From contig CAMLMV010000001.1 in NCBI GenBank assembly GCA_946481275.1, positions 310,001 to 374,000 on the forward strand: a DNA stretch of 64,000 bases. Direction: 5' to 3'. The position numbers and the translations under genes were made by a program. Origin of the DNA: an uncultured Massilia sp. Its GTDB lineage: Bacteria > Pseudomonadota > Gammaproteobacteria > Burkholderiales > Burkholderiaceae. Shown here piece after piece: positions 8,843 through 17,547 of this stretch (positions are counted from its first letter, which is position 1; each line of letters starts with the position of its first letter). The notes under the pieces were generated by a model. The model was not told the DNA's origin and searched no databases. It worked only from the letters and a program-made list of their open reading frames with translations.

Positions 8843-10681
8843 TCAGGCGGCGCTGGCCGCGGCGTCCGGTTCCGGATCGGCCGAGCGCACGGGAGCGGCG
8901 ATCAGCGGCAGGCGCAAGGTGAACTTGCTGCCCTGACCCTCGCCGCCGCTGGCGGCCGTCACGCTGCCGCCGTGCAGTGCGGCCAGTTCGCGCACGAGGG
9001 CGAGGCCGAGACCGAGCCCGCCCTGGGCGCGGTCGATGCTGACGGGGCCCTGCACGAGCGCTTCGAAGATCAGCGGCAGGGTGGCAGGCTCGATGCCGAC
9101 GCCCGTGTCGCTCACCTCGAACACGGCCATGCCGTCGTCCACGCGGCCGCGCACGGCGATCGCGCCGCCGGCCGGCGTGTACTTGATCGCGTTGTGCAGC
9201 AGGTTGTCGAAAACCTGTTCGAGTCGCGTGGCGTCGCCGTCGACCCACAGCGGCGGCACGTCCACCTTCCACGCATGCACGCCCGCGTCGACCACCTGCC
9301 GCGTCGCGCAGCAGTGCAGCAGCAGCGCGCCCGCGTCGATGGGTGTCTTCTTCAATTCCACCTTGCCGGACAGGATGCGGCGCACGTCGAGCAGGTCGTC
9401 GACGATGCGGGTCAGGTGGCGCGTCTGGCGCCGGCCGATCTCGCGCGCGTGCGCCGCCATCTGCGCATTCGCCGCCGGCATGTCGAGGACCTTCAGCGCG
9501 CCCGCGATGGCGGCCAGCGGATTCCGCAGCTCGTGGCCCAGCATGGCGAGGAAGTTGTCCTTGGCGGCGCTCTGCGCTTCGGCCAGGCGGCGTGCGTCGC
9601 GTTCGCTCTGGAGCAGCGCCTCCCGTTCGGATTCGAGCGCCGTGCGCGCGGCGCGCTCGCGTGCCAGGTTCCCGCTCGTGTGGTACAGGGCGTCCTGCAG
9701 CACGTCGACTTCGTGCACCCGGGTCGGCGCGGGCCGCGCGAGTGCGCCGAGCGGCAGGGCCTCGGCCGTGCGGCGCGCGCGGTCGAGCGCGACGGACAGG
9801 CGCTGCGCAAGGAACGACGCGATGGCGAACGCGAGCCCCATCAACGCGAGCAGCGCGAGACCCGCGTACAGGGTGGCGGCGCGCGCCGCCTTCTCGATCT
9901 CGGCGACAGGGACGCCGATCGCGATGGTCCAGCCGGTGGCGTCGCTGTGCGTGAAGATGTCGTAGACCTCGATCCCTTCGCGCGTCTGGTGGCGTACGAT
10001 GCCGCTCTTCGCAGCGCCGGCCGCCGCGATCAGTTCCGGCCGTGCCTTCGTGCCGACGAGCGCATTGTTGCGGTTGCGCGCGATCGAGACGCCGTCGCGG
10101 TCGATGATGCCGACGACCCAGTCCGGCCCGATGCCCTTGTCGGCGAACACGGTGGCAAAATGGCCGGCGTCGAAGATCTGGCTCAGCACCCACCGTCCGC
10201 CGGCGCCGCGCGGCACCGGCACGTCGACGGAGACGGTCGGCTTGCGCGACAGGGCGCCGACGAAGTAGCCGGATACGCGCGGCCGCTGGCTGTCCCACGC
10301 CTGCGCGACCCACGGGCCCGCATGGCCCGGCAAACGGGTGCCGTACGGGACGAGGGTGTTGAGGAGCGGGGAGCCGCCGTAGTCGATCATGAGGGTCCAC
10401 GTCCACGGCGTGGCCGCGTTCATGGCGCCCGCCTCGCGATGGATCTCGGCGAAATCGCCGCGGCGCATGGCGTCGGAGTGGCCGAGCGCGCGCAGTGCCG
10501 CCTGGGCGGCCGCGATCTCGCGGTCCACGAGCAGCGCGGTGGCGCGCGCGTTGGACTCCACGCTGCGGATGCGCGACTCGCGCTCCCAGTCGAGGAGCAT
10601 GGACAAGCCCGCGCCGGCGATGACGGTAACCGGCACCAGGATGGCGACGGCCATGAGGATCAGATAATGACGGGCTTTCAT
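8843..10681 (-). CDS. Membrane sensor histidine kinase with an extracytoplasmic Cache-type domain
   Basis: A 612-residue kinase. A membrane helix at about residues 5-28 is followed by a periplasmic dCache-like sensor domain to about 260, a second helix, a linker with coiled-coil character and the kinase core. His383 in GHELRNPLAAI is the phosphorylation site. The N box (NLLHNAIKY) and G boxes (DTGVGI and GGLGLGLALV) of the ATPase domain are intact. No receiver domain is fused and no response regulator adjoins it, so it is an orphan here. The partner must be encoded elsewhere. Confidence 0.9.
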   Translation of the reverse strand: MKARHYLILMAVAILVPVTVIAGAGLSMLLDWERESRIRSVESNARATALLVDREIAAAQAALRALGHSDAMRRGDFAEIHREAGAMNAATPWTWTLMIDYGGSPLLNTLVPYGTRLPGHAGPWVAQAWDSQRPRVSGYFVGALSRKPTVSVDVPVPRGAGGRWVLSQIFDAGHFATVFADKGIGPDWVVGIIDRDGVSIARNRNNALVGTKARPELIAAAGAAKSGIVRHQTREGIEVYDIFTHSDATGWTIAIGVPVAEIEKAARAATLYAGLALLALMGLAFAIASFLAQRLSVALDRARRTAEALPLGALARPAPTRVHEVDVLQDALYHTSGNLARERAARTALESEREALLQSERDARRLAEAQSAAKDNFLAMLGHELRNPLAAIAGALKVLDMPAANAQMAAHAREIGRRQTRHLTRIVDDLLDVRRILSGKVELKKTPIDAGALLLHCCATRQVVDAGVHAWKVDVPPLWVDGDATRLEQVFDNLLHNAIKYTPAGGAIAVRGRVDDGMAVFEVSDTGVGIEPATLPLIFEALVQGPVSIDRAQGGLGLGLALVRELAALHGGSVTAASGGEGQGSKFTLRLPLIAAPVRSADPEPDAAASAA

Positions 10682-10817
10682 CAGGACGCCATTGTACTTG
10701 CATTAATACAGACGCCGGAAGGGCGCGCGATGCGGTAGCATGTGCGGATCGTTGCCAATCGGGCAAGCGAGGGCGGGGCGCCGCCGGTGGCGCCGGAATG
10801 ACGGGAAAGGAACGGCC

Positions 10818-11417
10818 ATGGCGAAGGTACTGGTGCTGTATTACTCCACGTATGGACACATCGAACAGATGGCGAACGCGCTGGCGGAAGGCGCGCGCGC
10901 GGCGGGTGCGGCGGTGGACGTCAAGCGGGTGCCCGAGACGGTGCCGGAAGACGTCGCCCGCAACGGCCACTTCAAGCTGGACCAGCCGGCTCCGATCGCG
11001 ACCGTGAACGAACTGCCGGACTACGACGCCATCGTGATCGGCGCGCCCACGCGCTACGGCCGCATGCCGTCGCAGATGGCCGCGTTCCTGGACCAGACGG
11101 GCGGGCTGTGGGCGAAGGGCGCATTGCACGGCAAGGTCGGCGCCGCATTCACGTCGACGGCGACCCAGCACGGCGGCCAGGAAACGACGCTGTTCTCGAT
11201 CATCACGAACCTGCTGCACTTCGGGATGGTCGTCGTGGGCCTGCCGTACAGCTTCGCGGGCCAGATGACGCTGGACGAGATCACCGGCTGCAGCCCGTAC
11301 GGGGCCAGCACGATCGCGGGCGGCCAGGGCCAGCGCCAGCCGACCCAGAACGAGCTGGATGGGGCGCGCCACCAGGGCGACCTCGTGGCGAAGACGGCGA
11401 TCAAGCTGTTCGGCTGA
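10818..11417 (+). CDS. wrbA: NAD(P)H:quinone oxidoreductase, WrbA type
   Basis: A 199-residue flavodoxin-like enzyme that reduces quinones by two electrons using FMN and NAD(P)H, limiting redox cycling. The phosphate-binding loop [12 protein letters not shown] lies at the N-terminus. The WrbA hallmarks [24 protein letters not shown] and [15 protein letters not shown] are all present, and the length is normal for the family. The start at 10818 follows GGGAAAGGAACGGCC. A rho-independent terminator follows, so it is probably transcribed alone. Confidence 0.96.
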   Translation: MAKVLVLYYSTYGHIEQMANALAEGARAAGAAVDVKRVPETVPEDVARNGHFKLDQPAPIATVNELPDYDAIVIGAPTRYGRMPSQMAAFLDQTGGLWAKGALHGKVGAAFTSTATQHGGQETTLFSIITNLLHFGMVVVGLPYSFAGQMTLDEITGCSPYGASTIAGGQGQRQPTQNELDGARHQGDLVAKTAIKLFG

Positions 11418-11418
11418 C

Positions 11419-11445
11419 AACCCGCGGGGAGGGAGCGGTTTTTTT
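11419..11445 (+). terminator. Rho-independent terminator after wrbA
   Basis: AACCCGC and GCGGTT pair with one bulged C around a 9-base loop, followed by seven T. It begins two bases after the wrbA stop codon. Confidence 0.75.
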
Positions 11446-11481
11446 ATGCCGCTTTTACGGGCGATCGCTTACCATCCTCGC

Positions 11482-13461
11482 ATGCAGAGTTCCGAATCGA
11501 AGACAGGCACGGTGCTGGCCGTGCTGCGCGCGGACGCCGGCGACGAGGCCACGGTCGCGGCGGCGGCCCGGCTCGCGGCGCTGCACGACGCACCGTGGCA
11601 CGCGGTCCTTGTCGAGAACGCGCACACGCGCCGCCGCGGCGAAACGGCACGCCTGCGCACGCTCGAACTGCTGCGCCAGGCCCACGCGCGGGGCGCCGTC
11701 ACGGCCGTGCTGGAAGGCCGCGACGCGCCCGCCGTCGTCGCCGGCTATGCGCGCCGCCACGGCTGCACCACTGCCGTGCTGGCCCGCGAGCACGGGACGG
11801 CATGGTGGCAGGCGCCGTTCGCGCGCCGCCTGGGGCGGGCGGCGCCGGAACTCGATCTCGTCGACGTCGCGGCGCCGGCCACGCCCATCGTCGCGGGCCC
11901 GCATGCGAGTGCCCGGCCGGCCCCGCGCCGCTACCTGGCCGCCGTCGGCGCCAGCCTGGCCACCGCGCTCGTTGCGCTGCCGCTGCTGCCGCTGCTGGAC
12001 GTGGCCAACGTCGCCATGCTGTTCCTGCTGACGGTGGTGCTCGTCGCCATCCGTCTCGGCCGCGGTCCCGCGATCATGGCCACGCTGGTCGGTTTTTGCG
12101 CGCTCGTCGTCGCGGCACCCCGCCGCCAGTATGACGTCAGCGAATTCAAGTACGCGGTGGCGCTGATTGTGATGCTGGCCGTCGGCTGGATCACGGCGCG
12201 GCTGACGTCGGACCTGCGCGAGCAGGCGGAAAGCGCGATTGGCCGCGAAGCCCGCACCCGCGCGCTGTACGAGTTCGCGCGGGCGCTGTCCGTCGCGTTG
12301 CAGACGGAGCAGGTGTTCGAGATCACCCGCCGCTTCCTCGCGCGCAGCTTCGACGCGCGCGCCGCCATTCTGCTGCCGGACGATGCGGGCCGGCTGCGCT
12401 GGCCGGTCGCGGATCCGGGCAGCGCGGAGCGTGCCCCGGTGCTGAGCGTGCTGGACATGGCTGCCGCGCAGTGGGCGTTCGACCATGCGGCGCCCGCGGG
12501 TGCCGGGACGGGGACGCTGCCCAGCAATCCCTGGCTGTACCTGCCGCTGCTGGCGCCGATGCGCTCGCGCGGCGTGCTCGCGGTACGCGTGCCGGACGTC
12601 GCGGCGTTGCTGGTGCCGGAGCGGCGCGAATTGCTGGACGCCTTCGCGGCGCTGGCGGCCATCGCGCTGGAGCGGGTGCACTATGTCGATGTCGCCCAGG
12701 ACGCCGTCGTGCGCATGGAGGGCGAGCGCCTGCGCAATTCGCTGCTGGCCGCGCTGTCGCACGATTTACGTACGCCGCTCACCAGCCTCGTCGGCCTGTC
12801 CGAATCGCTGACGTTATCCCGCCCGCCGCTGGCCACGGCGCAGATGGAACTCGCGAATGCGCTGCGCGACGAAGCCCGGCGCATGAGCACCCTCGTCGCC
12901 AACCTGCTCGACATGGCCCGCATCCAGAGCGGCGGGGTGAAACTGAACCTGCAGTGGCAGATGGTCGAGGAGACGATCGGCAGCGCACTGCGCGCCTGCC
13001 GCTGGCAGCTGGGGGCGCGCATGGTCGACACGCGCATCCCGCGCGGCCTGCCGCTCGTGCGTTTCGACGCGACCCTGCTCGAGCGCGTGCTGTGCAACCT
13101 GCTGGAAAACGCGGGCAAGTACACGCCGCCGTACGCGCACGTGACGATCGGGGCGCATGCGGACGAGGGAATGCTGGTCGTCGCCGTGTGCGACGACGGC
13201 CCGGGACTGCCGGCCGGCCGCGAGGACGCGCTGTTCGAGAAGTTCGCGCGCGGCCAGCAGGAATCACCGATCGCCGGCGTCGGCCTGGGCCTCGCGATCT
13301 GCCGTGCGATCGTCGAGGCGCACGGCGGCCGCATGCGCGCCTTCAACCGGCCGGACGCCGGCGCCTGCTTCGAATTGCGCCTGCCTTTGGGCGAGCCGCC
13401 GCCGCTGCCGGACGCCGATCCCGACCACCACGACCACGCCATCGACCAGCATGAGCCTTGA
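11482..13461 (+). CDS. KdpD-like sensor histidine kinase lacking the N-terminal KdpD domain
   Basis: A 659-residue kinase with the C-terminal architecture of KdpD. The order is a universal-stress-like domain (about 1-130), four closely spaced membrane helices of the DUF4118 type (about 150-240), a GAF-like region (about 270-405), then HisKA and ATPase domains. His427 in SHDLRTPLTSLVGL is the phosphorylation site, and DDGPGLP and GVGLGLAIC are intact G boxes. Full KdpD is near 900 residues; the roughly 230-residue N-terminal KdpD domain with its Walker A motif is absent. It overlaps the response regulator gene by 11 bases. No kdpFABC potassium-pump genes are in the window, so its true signal is open. 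Confidence 0.9.
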   Translation: MQSSESKTGTVLAVLRADAGDEATVAAAARLAALHDAPWHAVLVENAHTRRRGETARLRTLELLRQAHARGAVTAVLEGRDAPAVVAGYARRHGCTTAVLAREHGTAWWQAPFARRLGRAAPELDLVDVAAPATPIVAGPHASARPAPRRYLAAVGASLATALVALPLLPLLDVANVAMLFLLTVVLVAIRLGRGPAIMATLVGFCALVVAAPRRQYDVSEFKYAVALIVMLAVGWITARLTSDLREQAESAIGREARTRALYEFARALSVALQTEQVFEITRRFLARSFDARAAILLPDDAGRLRWPVADPGSAERAPVLSVLDMAAAQWAFDHAAPAGAGTGTLPSNPWLYLPLLAPMRSRGVLAVRVPDVAALLVPERRELLDAFAALAAIALERVHYVDVAQDAVVRMEGERLRNSLLAALSHDLRTPLTSLVGLSESLTLSRPPLATAQMELANALRDEARRMSTLVANLLDMARIQSGGVKLNLQWQMVEETIGSALRACRWQLGARMVDTRIPRGLPLVRFDATLLERVLCNLLENAGKYTPPYAHVTIGAHADEGMLVVAVCDDGPGLPAGREDALFEKFARGQQESPIAGVGLGLAICRAIVEAHGGRMRAFNRPDAGACFELRLPLGEPPPLPDADPDHHDHAIDQHEP

Positions 13462-14149
13462 TACCGCCGCACCCGTCGCCCTCATCGTCGAGGACGAGCC
13501 GCAGATCCGCCGTTTCGTCCGCATGGCCCTGGAAGGCGAGGGCTGGCAGGTGCACCAGTCCGAGACCCTGAAGCGCGGCCTGATCGACGCCGGTACCCGC
13601 ACGCCCGACCTCATCATCCTCGACCTGGGCCTGCCGGACGGCGATGGCTTGCGGCTGATCCGCGACGTGCGGAACTGGAGCCCGGTGCCCATCATCGTGC
13701 TGTCCGCGCGCATCGACGAGGCGGACAAGATCACGGCGCTCGACGCCGGCGCGGACGACTACCTGACGAAGCCCTTCGGCATCGGCGAACTGCTCGCGCG
13801 CGTGCGCGCCGCCCTGCGCCGCCAGCACAAGGCGGGTGGAGACGCGTCCGCGCGCATCGCGTTCGGGCGGGTCGAGGTCGACCTGAACAGGCGCACGGTC
13901 CAGCGCGACGGCGAGGCCGTGCACCTGACGCCGACCGAATACAAGCTGCTGTCCGTGCTGATCGCGAACCTGGGCCGCGTCGTCACGGCGCCGCAGCTGC
14001 TGCGCGAGGTGTGGGGCCCGTCGAATGCGGACAACGGCCATTACGTGCGCATCTACATGGGCCATCTGCGCCAGAAGCTGGAAGACGATCCGGCGCAGCC
14101 GCGGCACTTGTTGACGGAGACCGCGGTCGGCTACAGATTGCAACCATGA
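13451..14149 (+). CDS. KdpE-like OmpR-family response regulator
   Basis: A 232-residue two-domain regulator. The receiver domain holds the acidic pair in VEDEPQIRR, the phosphoacceptor Asp58 in ILDLGLPDGDG and the conserved Lys in YLTKPF. The C-terminal winged helix contains LTPTEYKLLSVLIANLGRVVT and ends HLLTETAVGYRL, as in KdpE. Overlap with the kinase gene means coupled translation and a dedicated pair. Target promoters are unknown; the downstream PEP-CTERM gene is the nearest candidate. Confidence 0.93.
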   Translation: MSLDTAAPVALIVEDEPQIRRFVRMALEGEGWQVHQSETLKRGLIDAGTRTPDLIILDLGLPDGDGLRLIRDVRNWSPVPIIVLSARIDEADKITALDAGADDYLTKPFGIGELLARVRAALRRQHKAGGDASARIAFGRVEVDLNRRTVQRDGEAVHLTPTEYKLLSVLIANLGRVVTAPQLLREVWGPSNADNGHYVRIYMGHLRQKLEDDPAQPRHLLTETAVGYRLQP

Positions 14150-14205
14150 CATGAAAAGTGTGAAGAAGAATACATGCATATGTGAAATTTGTTCAATATT
14201 ATGGT

Positions 14206-14211
14206 TATAAT
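14206..14211 (+). promoter_or_regulatory. Putative -10 box upstream of the PEP-CTERM gene
   Basis: A perfect TATAAT lies in an AT-rich stretch (14150-14240) that stands out in this GC-rich window. No good -35 hexamer lies at the normal distance, so the promoter may need an activator, for example the adjacent response regulator. Confidence 0.4.
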
Positions 14212-14263
14212 GGCAAATCGCATCGCCTGTTAATAACCAGACATGAAAGTTGAACTCACACAT

Positions 14264-14953
14264 ATGAAAAAAACGTTTGCAGCCCTGGCGGCCGCCGCCG
14301 CATTCCTCCCGTTCGCGTCCGCGCAAGCGACCACGCTCAGCTACGCCGACAGTGTCGCCCTGACCACGACCAACTGGTCGAATACGTTGTCGTTTGCGAA
14401 ATTCGACACCAGCCTGGGTAACCTGACGTCGATCCGCTTCGACCTGTCCGGCGTCGTGCAGGGTAGCGGCAACGCGGAAAGCATGGATGCGACGGCCTCC
14501 ACCGTGACCCTGTCGCTGGGTTCGCTGCTGGGCCTGACCCGTCCGGACAACAGCACGCTGGTGGTGACGAATCCGGTATTCAGCCAGACCTTCAATTTCA
14601 GCGCGTTCGACGGCGGCATCGACTTCGGCGGCACGTCGGGCGGAACGACCGGCTCCGTGTCCGCCACGGGCTCGAACTTCTTCGTCAGCAGCAGCGCGAG
14701 CGACTTCGCCCTGTTCTCGGCGCTGGGCGGCGGCACGATCAACCTGGGCCTGAACGCCGTCGGCGCGTCGAGCGGCACCGGTTCGGGCAACCTGATCCAG
14801 CAATTCACCACGGCCGCATCGGGCGTGGCAAAGGTCACCTACACGTACACCGCGACGACGCCGACGACGGACGTTCCGGAACCGGCCAGCCTGGCGCTGG
14901 TCTGCGGCGGCCTGGGCCTGCTGGCCGCGCGCCGCCGCAAGCACAAGGCCTGA
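14264..14953 (+). CDS. PEP-CTERM sorted exported protein (choice-of-anchor E type)
   Basis: A 229-residue exported protein of unknown function. It starts with a signal peptide (MKKTFAALAAAAAFLPFASAQA) and ends with the PEP-CTERM sorting signal: VPEPASLAL, a hydrophobic stretch, then RRRK. The body is rich in Ser, Thr, Gly and Asn and predicted to be beta-rich. In bacteria with exosortase such proteins are processed at the membrane and delivered to the surface or extracellular matrix. No exosortase gene is in the window. I prefer the start at 14264 because MKK opens a standard signal peptide; an ATG at 14243 would add 7 residues. Confidence 0.85.
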   Translation: MKKTFAALAAAAAFLPFASAQATTLSYADSVALTTTNWSNTLSFAKFDTSLGNLTSIRFDLSGVVQGSGNAESMDATASTVTLSLGSLLGLTRPDNSTLVVTNPVFSQTFNFSAFDGGIDFGGTSGGTTGSVSATGSNFFVSSSASDFALFSALGGGTINLGLNAVGASSGTGSGNLIQQFTTAASGVAKVTYTYTATTPTTDVPEPASLALVCGGLGLLAARRRKHKA

Positions 14954-14960
14954 TGCCCGG

Positions 14961-15848
14961 TCAGGGCGGCGGCGGCCGCAACGAAGAATCGTTCTTCAGC
15001 GCGAGCGGCATCGCCCTGGCCCAGCGGTTGACGGACAGCGCGAACGTCAACGCCCGCACCTGGTGATACCAGCCTGCGGGCACGTACAGCATGGCGCCGG
15101 GTTCGACGATGCATTCGACCGGCGCCGCACCGCGCGCCAGCGGGTACGTATCGAAGTCGGGCCGCTCCGGATCGAACGGGGACCCGAACAGCACCGGATT
15201 CGCTTCGCGCACATACAGGAATTCGTCGTGGTGGGGCGGGACCAGGAAGATCCGCTTCGTGCCCCACACCTGCGCAAAAATATTGTCGTCGTAGTCGCAA
15301 TGCAGCGGCGTCACCGTGCCGGCGGGGCCGAGCCAGAAGCGGGGCGGTCCCATCTTGCTGAAATAGCCGGGCCAATGGCACATCGCATTCAGCTCGTTGA
15401 TCTCCAGGTTGCCGACGTACGGCGGCAGGCCGTCCCGCCAGTCGGCGATCAAGTCGAGGTACTCCCCCATCGCCATGTCGCGCATGGCGCGGTCCGGCGC
15501 GAACGCCGTGCCGATGTAGTCGCCCACGCGGGCCCGCACGGGCACGGCGCCGAAGCGCTCGCGCAACTGGTCCGGCGTGAACGTGCACAGCGGCCAGCGG
15601 CCGACCAGGCCCGTGATCATGAAAGGCAGGCCGCGTTCCGCCTGCGCGCGGAAGGCGGCGCGATCGAGCGTCCGGAAGCGGGGGATGGTGGTCAGCGGCG
15701 GGAGTTTGCGTGATGCGTCACGGATGGCGTCGCGCATGGCGGCGATCGACGTGACGCCGCGCACGCGGGCGTTCTTGTCTGGTTCGGGAATCAACGGCTC
15801 GTTCTCTTCAGTTGGCGTACCATGGAAGTATACCTGCCGTGCCCACAT
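14961..15848 (-). CDS. Cupin-like/JmjC-fold protein (cupin_8 family)
   Basis: About 295 residues with the double-stranded beta-helix of Fe(II)/2-oxoglutarate oxygenases of the JmjC/FIH type. Metal ligands His183 and Asp185 sit in TPLHCDYDDN and His262 in PAGWYHQV, so the facial triad is complete. Such proteins hydroxylate protein side chains or small molecules; the substrate is unknown. The N-terminus is uncertain. ATG 15848 lies inside the ribosome binding region of the divergent DoxX gene and lacks its own; ATG 15737 is a shorter choice. A second, diverged member of the family lies at 43.3-44.4 kb. Confidence 0.8.
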   Translation of the reverse strand: MWARQVYFHGTPTEENEPLIPEPDKNARVRGVTSIAAMRDAIRDASRKLPPLTTIPRFRTLDRAAFRAQAERGLPFMITGLVGRWPLCTFTPDQLRERFGAVPVRARVGDYIGTAFAPDRAMRDMAMGEYLDLIADWRDGLPPYVGNLEINELNAMCHWPGYFSKMGPPRFWLGPAGTVTPLHCDYDDNIFAQVWGTKRIFLVPPHHDEFLYVREANPVLFGSPFDPERPDFDTYPLARGAAPVECIVEPGAMLYVPAGWYHQVRALTFALSVNRWARAMPLALKNDSSLRPPPP

Positions 15849-15860
15849 CAAGGAGGCGAT

Positions 15861-16268
15861 ATGGAAAACAAGACGGACGATGGCGGCAAGCTGGTCCTGC
15901 GTATCGTGCTGGCCGTGCTGATCCTGTTTCACGGCGTGTCGAAGCTGATCGGGGGCGTCGGCTTCATCAGCGGCATGCTGGCGAAGGCGGGCCTGCCCGG
16001 GGCGCTGGGCTACCTCGTGTACATCGGCGAAGTGATCGCGCCGCTCCTCATCCTGTTCGGCGTGTTCACCCGGGTCGCGGCCCTCGTCGTGGTCGTGAAC
16101 ATGATCGTGGCGCTGATGCTGGTCCACACGAGCCAGTTCTTCACCCTGAACGACACCGGCGGCTGGGCGCTCGAATTGCAGGGGATGTATCTCGGCGCCG
16201 CCGTCGCTGTGGCCCTGCTGGGTGCGGGGCGCTACAGCGTCGGCGGCGTGGCCGGCCGCTTTAATTGA
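15861..16268 (+). CDS. DoxX family membrane protein
   Basis: A 135-residue integral membrane protein with four hydrophobic segments. The opening VLRIVLAVLILFHGVSKLIGG and the central EVIAPLLILFGVFTRVAAL are typical of DoxX/YphA proteins, often linked to redox or thiol stress, though their biochemical role is poorly defined. The start has a near-perfect AAGGAGG binding site. It is divergent from the cupin gene. Its stop codon overlaps that of a decayed transporter fragment on the other strand. Confidence 0.88.
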   Translation: MENKTDDGGKLVLRIVLAVLILFHGVSKLIGGVGFISGMLAKAGLPGALGYLVYIGEVIAPLLILFGVFTRVAALVVVVNMIVALMLVHTSQFFTLNDTGGWALELQGMYLGAAVAVALLGAGRYSVGGVAGRFN

Positions 16269-16392
16269 CGGCCACGCGCACCTTCACGACGCCGCGGTAG
16301 ACGAGGAACACCGCGAACAGGCTGATCGCGGCGGCGCCCGTCATCCACCAGCCGGGTGCGGCCTTGTCGCCCGTGGCTTCGATCAGCCACGT
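16261..16392 (-). pseudogene. C-terminal remnant of an MFS transporter
   Basis: On the minus strand these 132 bases encode a peptide containing WLIEATGDKAAPGWWM followed by a hydrophobic helix and a normal stop. This is the recognisable last helix of a metabolite:H+ symporter-type MFS protein. The rest of the gene is missing. To the right the sequence switches abruptly to the tail of a LysR gene on the opposite strand. Confidence 0.65.
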
Positions 16393-16617
16393 CGAACCGC
16401 ACCGTCATCGACACGGCGCTGGCCGGCGTCGAGAAGCACCCGGTCATCCTGTGCGAGGTGAACCACGTGGCCGCCGTGCTGGGCCTGTCGGTGCTCATCG
16501 CGGCGTGCCGTTCGTGAACCCGGCCATCCACCGGACCCTGGGCCTGATCTCCAGGCGCAACCACGCGATGGCGCCGGCCTGTTCGACATGCTCACGGAAG
16601 CCCTAGTGAAGCCTTGA
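16393..16617 (+). pseudogene. C-terminal remnant of a LysR-family regulator, frameshifted
   Basis: The plus strand encodes HPVILCEVNHVAAVLGL and later FVNPAIHRTLGLISRRNHAMAP and DMLTEALVKP with a stop at 16615-16617. Together these match the last part of a LysR effector domain. Small deletions break the frame near 16505 and again near 16577. There is no helix-turn-helix or start. It is not functional as a regulator. Confidence 0.65.
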
Positions 16618-17469
16618 ACGGCGCTGGCTCCACAGCAATCCCGCCAGTACGAGTGCGCCGCCGGCGGCGTGGTAGCCGTGCAGCCGCTCGCCCAGCAGTC
16701 CCCACGCGCCGAGGGCCACGAGCAGCGGCAGCAGGTTCATGAACACCGCGGCGCGTGCGGGGCCGATCCGCCTGATCCCGTTCATCCAGCAGAACGGAGC
16801 GCCGATCGACGCGGCGGTGCCCGCATACAGGACCAGCGGCAGGTTGTGGGCCGTGATGGGCGCGGCGGGCGCGAACCACCAGAACGGCGCGAGGCACAGC
16901 ACGCCGAAGCCGATCTGCACGTACAGCTGTTCCCACGTCGACAGCGGCAGCGCCCAGCGCTTGAGCAGGACGCCATACACGGCATTCGATGCAACGGCGA
17001 CCACCATCAGGCCGTCGCCGGGATGCAGTCCGCCATGGAGCAGGCGGCCCGGCGCGCCCTGCGCGGCGAGGAGCGTCACGCCGGCCAGCGACAGCAGGGC
17101 GCCGCCGACGGTCGCGCGCGTCGGGCGTTCGCCCACGGCCGCTGCGGCCAGCAGCGCGGACATCAGCGGCATGGTGGCGACGATCACGCCCATGTTGATG
17201 GCCGTCGTCGTGCGCGCCGCCTCGTAGGCGAGACCCTGGTAGGTCGCCATGCCGAGGGCGCCCAGCAACGCGAGCTTCGGCCAGTGCCGTGCCACGACGG
17301 CGCGCTTGTGCCACACGGCGCGGGCGACGAACGGCGTCAGGAGCGCCCCGGCGAGCACCCAGCGGTAAAAGGCGATGGCCGCCGGGTCGATGGCCGTGGC
17401 GGCGGATTTGGTGACGAGCGTGTTGCCGGTCCAGATGCACACGGCGAGCAGGGGAAAGAGGGTATCCAT
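16603..17469 (-). CDS. EamA (DMT superfamily) transporter
   Basis: A 288-residue inner-membrane protein with ten predicted helices arranged as two EamA repeats. The first repeat opens LLAVCIWTGNTLVTKSA and contains FYRWVLAGALLTPF; the second ends in AWGLLGERLHGYHAAGGALVLAG. These permeases export metabolites or amino acids, and the substrate is unknown. It is divergent from a LysR regulator 78 bases away, the classic arrangement for a regulator controlling its exporter. Its 3' end overlaps the LysR remnant by 15 bases. Confidence 0.88.
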   Translation of the reverse strand: MDTLFPLLAVCIWTGNTLVTKSAATAIDPAAIAFYRWVLAGALLTPFVARAVWHKRAVVARHWPKLALLGALGMATYQGLAYEAARTTTAINMGVIVATMPLMSALLAAAAVGERPTRATVGGALLSLAGVTLLAAQGAPGRLLHGGLHPGDGLMVVAVASNAVYGVLLKRWALPLSTWEQLYVQIGFGVLCLAPFWWFAPAAPITAHNLPLVLYAGTAASIGAPFCWMNGIRRIGPARAAVFMNLLPLLVALGAWGLLGERLHGYHAAGGALVLAGLLWSQRRSRLH

Positions 17470-17547
17470 GCCGTCATCATCCCCGCACCGTGGTTCGTGC
17501 GTAAAGTGATATCCTTGCAGGCAACCCGTGCACGCCGTGCAGCATTC

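Noticed and set aside
16261..16617. A functional LysR regulator or transporter gene in this gap
   Set aside because: Only C-terminal pieces are present, without starts or DNA-binding domain, and the LysR part is frameshifted.
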